Made by a program: the position numbers and the translations under genes. Shown here in pieces: positions 58,547-64,000 of a DNA stretch of 64,000 nt (positions within the stretch are counted from its first letter, which is position 1; the number at the start of each line of letters is the position of its first letter). Below the pieces are notes generated by a model. The model was not told the DNA's origin. It searched no databases and saw only the letters and a program-made list of their open reading frames with translations. The stretch is from positions 1,054,001-1,118,000 of the forward strand of contig JAIXMG010000002.1 in assembly GCA_025201345.1 (NCBI GenBank). Reading direction: 5' to 3'. Origin of the DNA: Thamnidium elegans (lineage: Eukaryota; Mucoromycota; Mucoromycetes; Mucorales; Mucoraceae).

Positions 58547-60763
58547 CATAAGTAACAATCATAAAAAAAGATTTTATAGTACAATTCATTAAACAATACA
58601 CTTAAACACGCCTAATTTTTTACTCAAACCTTCTGTGAAGAATTGTCGAAAATACAAAAAGAAAAACTTCTCAAGGCGGTTTTTACCATTCAAGCATGAC
58701 GTCGACAATCTAGCAGGATAACTACGTTTGTCACGTAATACTGAATTATATTACCCTTAAATACCACATATTAATATCATACTACATATTTCTTCGTTTT
58801 CTGATTCTACAAATATACATACATTTTTATGTCTAATAAATATTTTTGTACCAGCCAGTTGGTCCCTTTTTTTAAAAAAAAAATATATGGACCTGTTATA
58901 TCAACTCCTTGCACTTTCTCGTTCTTTATTTTCCATTTACTAATCTCATTTATTCATTTATTTTTCCGCCAGCTCTACTCTACTTCATTCGTCTACGGGA
59001 TTCCACATAAAAATTATTCTTTCTTTCCCGAGAATTTCGTATACTGTGGGATTTCTGTTTTTTTCTAATGTACTACAATAAAGTTCGTGATATATTAAAA
59101 TCTTGTTTCTGTAAACATAACAAATCAGTATATGAGTGTACAATGACCCTATATAAGCTATAACCGTAAATAAATACGTTAAGAAATATACACTAACTTT
59201 TTAGTAGTGTTAAGAAAGTTTCAAAGGCTCGTTTTCGTATTCTTTTTCTGTGTTAAATCATTAGACTTTCTTTTTTTTTTTGAACGACGAATGTTGCTGA
59301 TATTCAACCTTTGAATATTATACACGTGCCAAAAGGAATAGATGACTATAGCTAAGAAGACTATTCGAAAACAAAAATATTTTTTACAGACAGTTCACAA
59401 GCCGAATAATTTGATTTTCCTTAGATGATACTGACTAAGTTTTTGTGCTTTTTTTTAAAAAAAAAAAAAAAAAAAAAAATATAAAGACCCTTTATGCGAT
59501 ATATATTTATATAAGTCTATTATAGTATATATAGTAATATATAAAATAGCTACGAAAGATAATTGACATCCATTTTTACGTCGTTCTATATTTTACAATT
59601 TTTTATTTTTTTTTTTTTTTTTTTATAATTATTCTGATTTGAGTCCTAGCAGTTATTAGTAAGCACTGAAAGGTTCGTTAATAATTATAATATATCAGTT
59701 GCCCAATTATTACTGTAAGGATACGAATACTTATTTTATATCCCCATGATAAGTTATTTTTTCCTTTGGAACACATGTCATTTGTACTTGGGGAAAGGCA
59801 GAACGAGTTTATTTTTTCTTTTATACGAATAAATCGTAAATATACCGACGTTTTTAACCATTATCATTGTCAAATATGTAATTATATCTCGGTTATCCTA
59901 TAACCCAGACCTCTTTTAGGTTTTGACAAAAAAAAAAAAAAAAAAAAAATAGATGTAAAATTGGGAATAAAATTTAACCAGAGGTAACAATGGTGTGTTT
60001 AGTAGCAATGAACTCAAGTAGTACGTACTGCAAAAAAATCAGAAGATCGCTGATTTATATTACTACTAGTTTTGATGGTGCTCGGACCGCAGAGTTCAAA
60101 ATTGTTTCCAATGCAGCCTTGCCACACTTACAAAACTATAAAATCAACTTGTTATAATCTATGTAGTACATACAAGCTCCTAAATATAGAATAACTATAA
60201 ACTATGCAACGAGTTAGTAAAAAAAATGTCGTGTTTTATTGGTATTTAGAACGACAATAATAAAAGACGAAGCAAACATCGTAAAGGAGATATAAATTTA
60301 TTCGACAGTTTTATAGATTTAAAAAAATCCAGAGTTATATATTATGTGATTATAAATATCATTTGTTATTATATAATATTTCCATGCTAATAGTAAAAAT
60401 AATTAAGTAAATTAATGCCCGTTTCTTTGCTTCTAAGAAGTACAACGTTTAACATAGCGATTCGATCATATGACATATGAACAACAATATCTGTGCCCTC
60501 ATGTTCTCTTATCGCTTCTTTACGCTTAATAATCGGACGAATTCCTTATAACTAATATTGTGTTAGAGGTACCATACCCTCCATGGAGCGAAAACTTACC
60601 GTTATCTTAGTGGTACGTAAACTATGATTATATCACTTCCGACGTCGCATGCCAATAAGTCTAGACCAAGCTTAAGATATAAGTACATATTTATCTCGCC
60701 AAAAAGTATGATTTCTGTAATGATGATAAAACTGGTTTCTCAAATACACTGCAAATTATACCC

Positions 60764-60766
60764 TTT

Positions 60767-60806
<40 letters not shown>

Positions 60807-60809
60807 AAA
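60764..60809. repeat. T23A23 perfect 46-nt palindrome
   Basis: Twenty-three T followed directly by 23 A. It is the largest of at least a dozen T(n)A(n) tracts in the window. Confidence 0.95.
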
Positions 60810-63800
60810 TTCCAACTTCTATTTTTTCTGGATGTAATACATAATAACTTTGTTAAGGATTTACTTTTAAACAATACAAACCTTTGTTTAATAAACTACA
60901 GAAATTTTATTTCTTCTTTTTGTCCCTTTTTATTTTTATATTATTTTTTTTTTTTTTCCTTTTTTTTCGTTTTTTTTTTTTTTTTTTTCCTTTTTTTTCT
61001 TTTTTTCGAACTTTTTCATTCTTATCGAGTTTAAAATTCTACAAAACGCTTCGATCAATAATAAACCATAAATAATGTAGCTACTCTACTGCCTATATCA
61101 GGTACTTGATAATTATTTGTATAACTGCCTTGTAACAGAAGAAAATCAAACTACCTGACTTGGTGTAAGTTATGATCCATAAAAAAGTGTTATATACGTA
61201 AAAATAATACGTACTGTTAACATCATATAATTTAGTGTGTTGCTACCGAAATAAATTGCGGAAAAGTAAAATATGTTTTCCTGGATATTCGAGCTAGGGT
61301 TCATCAGGGATATGAGTATTTTACTAAAAAAAACTTTTTTTACGTCTCTCACGTCTTTCATATCAAGAAATCTAATATATACATTTATATGTATTACAAC
61401 GCATATTTTATATTGGAATATTCTATATTAACTTTACCGATTTAGAAAAAAAAAAAGATATATCACGATTTTTTCTAGAACAATAGGAAGAAAAGAAAGA
61501 AAGAGACTATGATATTGGCACGGATTGCATTATTTCGTAGCTGAAAACGGTCACGTCGAACTAGGGACTGGGCTACTACTTATGATACCTTTCGACAACT
61601 TACAGTATAAAAAAAAAACTAAAAGGAGCCCACTATGTTTAGTTACTCACTAGATTTAAGCAGACTACAACACAGTTATACTGCATTTATATTATTCTTC
61701 GTTAATAGTCTCACTTAAAAAACTATAACAATGCGTAATTTAATTATATAAGAGACTGACACAATATAGTCAATATCTCTTTGAACTTCATTCATTCTCA
61801 AACATCCTTCTATATTAATAAATTATTTATTTTAATACGCTCATTAACACAAATATTTTTAGCATTCGGTATACCAAACGTTACAGAGATTCTGATCCCT
61901 AACATAAAGCTTTCCTTTTTTTTTATGTATTTCACAATATTCTAAAGAGACCTTAACCCCTTTAATTTAATAAATCAGACAAAATTTTACCATCTTAATC
62001 CAAATGAAAGTTCCAAATTCAAATTTGTTATTAAATAACAATCAGTTCGAGAGAAAATATAATAGAGAAAATCAAAAAATTGTAGTTAATTGTAATTCGT
62101 TTAATAAATCATTCTAGCTTTTTTTTTTTAACATTAATAGAATCTTGGGACGTAGTGTCTTGTTTCTTCGACGTAATTATCTTTAGAGAACATTAGTAAG
62201 ATGGTACCTTCATTTGTGCCAATAAATTCGATCACATAATTTCTGACATAGTACGCCAATTACCTAGTAAAGGGACGAAAGAAAATAAGATTCTTTGTTT
62301 GTTGATACTGGCTTCGCGAGTTTCGAAAAAATATCTTCCGTAACGGATCAGGAAGTTTAAATATAATTTACCCGCCAATAGTTGGGATCTAATTAAAGCG
62401 CCCTGAGATTTTAAAATTCTAGAGATTTTTATAGAACGTATCTCCGCTGAATATTGAGAGTAAAAGCAATAAAGAGGGATAGGGAATCTTACGTCATTAC
62501 ATAAAAGCACCCACCTAGTGAATTAGCAGAGGAAGTCATTTAAATAAGCTAAACTCTTTTGTTACGATAAAAGAAAGCGGAAAAATGACTTCTATTTATA
62601 ATATAACCTTCTGTTTTTCGATTTCTAAACAAACAATTCTCATTGCGTATGTCTGACTTGTAATTAGAATCACAACTATTAGTAATAGACTAATTTTATG
62701 GTTCACATTTGCTTAGCTGGGTGTATCTATTATTCTATAACGCATAAATCTAAAAAAAATAAAAATATATATGCTGTTTTTGGATTTATGTTACTTACGC
62801 AACAAGAATTCCTAAACAATGAAGTTAATTTGAGAACAAAAAAAAAGTGGGGTTTAAGACAGTAGTTTCAAGGGTCTCCGAAACAACTCTAGTTCCCATA
62901 AGTCGCGGAGAATACGGTGTACAGATATGTCTATTAAACTATATCCAAAAATCTGAAGGTTTATTATAATTTAATTATACTGAACACTTGAGTAGAATAA
63001 TCTTCAAATGTTAATTTATAAGAAAACTCCTTAAGCAGTAAATAAAACATGACATACTTTATTTTTATTTTTTTCGAAAATTTATAGCGGGTAAAAATTC
63101 ATCTTCCAACAAGGTTTTAATACGTAATTTCATTCATTGAATTGATCTATTATTTCAGTTTTTTATATACTTCCAGAGAAAAGACATGTAAATAGAAATT
63201 TTTGGGGCTATGAGGACAACAAATTTATAAAATATCCGTCAATTCGACAAATCTTTAAGCGTATGACTGATACAGAATTTAGTGTTAATGGACACATGCT
63301 ACGGCCAATTATAATAGTAACGCGGCTTCTTTGTTCAATAAATCTAGTATAATAGGGTTTTACTAGATATCAAATTACTAACGTGAACTTTGGTTCTGTG
63401 TGTTTTGTATGACAGTTACAGGAATTCTTAGATTGGTAGGGTCCGCTCTATAGATTATTTTAAGCAGAGTGTATTTCTTATCAGAATACGCATATTGTGA
63501 TACGAGTTACGAGGACCGGACGAAGCTAATTTACTTTCGATTTTTGACGATAAAATTATGCAAATTCTTAATTTTACATATCTTTTCCCATTTGCATTTT
63601 TTTTACTGGTTAAAGTACAAGAAAACATTAACATCTTACTGTTGTTTTTAAACTTTAAAAAAGTTTACACAAGATAATTTTAAATAGTCTTTCTGGGTCT
63701 ATTCGAAAAGCAACTCAATCATTTATTCTGATATAAAGCTCGTGCCAGAGCCCTATATAAATATTTAAGGTTAAATCTTGTTTCTGTAACAGCTATAATA

Positions 63801-64000
63801 TATAATACAGATGTTACATAACGAAGAACGAGACATGAAGCCAAGATGGCGGACACACATTTTGTCCGACTAACGTAAATGTACCACATAATGTTTGTCA
63901 CATTGGAATTACGATAAATTTTCAGCGCTACAAAGAAATATATCTTACAGGTGAGATAATTATTACGTATTAAATTGTTATAATAGCCAGGTGTCTTATT

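Larger units (their letters stand above)
54330..64000. other. 9.7-kb gene-poor, A/T-rich region
   Basis: No open frame exceeds 100 residues, and none has a recognisable motif. The content is short A/T runs, (TA)n microsatellites (for example 57943-57958), a T31 run at 57250-57280, a T23A23 palindrome at 60764-60809, T8A23 at 59449-59479, and a G10 run at 56241-56250. Two less A/T-rich islands stand out: a Tyr-periodic stretch at 56116-56187 and a Pro-rich one at 58472-58546. No tRNA or rRNA was recognised. It could be subtelomeric, centromere-flanking or simply long intergenic sequence, and the sequence does not decide. Confidence 0.6.

Noticed and set aside
62232..62510. 92-codon minus-strand frame near the end of the window
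   Set aside because: No recognisable domain and ordinary A/T composition; not enough to call a gene.

Overview
The window is a eukaryotic nuclear segment, most likely from an AT-rich, intron-bearing early-diverging fungus of the Mucoromycota (probably Mucorales). The evidence is short GTAAG...AG introns (mostly 50-90 nt), T/A homopolymers in nearly every spacer, tightly packed genes on both strands, and clearly fungal orthologues (Shp1, Bdp1, Vts1, Ilv5, Fzo1, mitochondrial-type fusion GTPase). I saw no bacterial operons, CRISPR array, rRNA or tRNA gene. The species cannot be named from sequence alone. Exon boundaries below were read by eye from GT/AG signals; for each multi-exon gene, except the two relic or candidate loci, the exon lengths sum to an intact frame.

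Layout. 1-10 kb: an FG nucleoporin (Nup49/Nup58 type), a PHBH/phenol-hydroxylase-type FAD monooxygenase, an F-box protein, and the Cdc48/p97 cofactor Shp1/p47. 10-17 kb: a three-finger C2H2 factor with an RFX-like X-box upstream, a stretch with a small candidate gene and a frameshifted relic, a Ser-rich basic protein with SxIP motifs, and a very short Bdp1 (TFIIIB). 17-25 kb: a membrane-anchored class-3 lipase, a small secreted protein, a GH8 glycoside hydrolase, ribosomal protein eL29, and the SAM-domain RNA-binding protein Vts1. 25-28 kb: mostly non-coding, with possible coding relics. 28-42 kb: ELP3, an unrecognised 14-exon coiled-coil protein, a full kinesin-3 (motor-FHA-PH) and the mitofusin Fzo1. 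42-54.3 kb: a CPYC glutaredoxin, ILV5, a GT49/LARGE-like glycosyltransferase, a MAPEG/MGST3 protein, a SulP-STAS anion transporter and cytosolic serine hydroxymethyltransferase. 54.3-64 kb: about 9.7 kb without a convincing gene.

The genes are housekeeping genes for nuclear pore, transcription, translation, tRNA modification, mitochondria, cytoskeleton and amino-acid or one-carbon metabolism, mixed with accessory enzymes; they do not form an obvious pathway cluster. ILV5, SHMT, eL29 and MGST3 use many C/G-ending codons, as expected for highly expressed genes. The rest are A/T-ending.

The most notable points are: recurrent T(n)A(n) palindromes (up to T23A23) in 3' flanks, introns and the gene desert; homopolymers of 45-51 nt inside introns; a likely EB1-binding SxIP protein; a GH8 enzyme in a fungus without a visible signal peptide; a perfect RFX X-box; a Gcn4-type site with CCAAT and TATA boxes at ILV5; and the 9.7 kb gene-free end. 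I did not find a clearly new multi-gene system.
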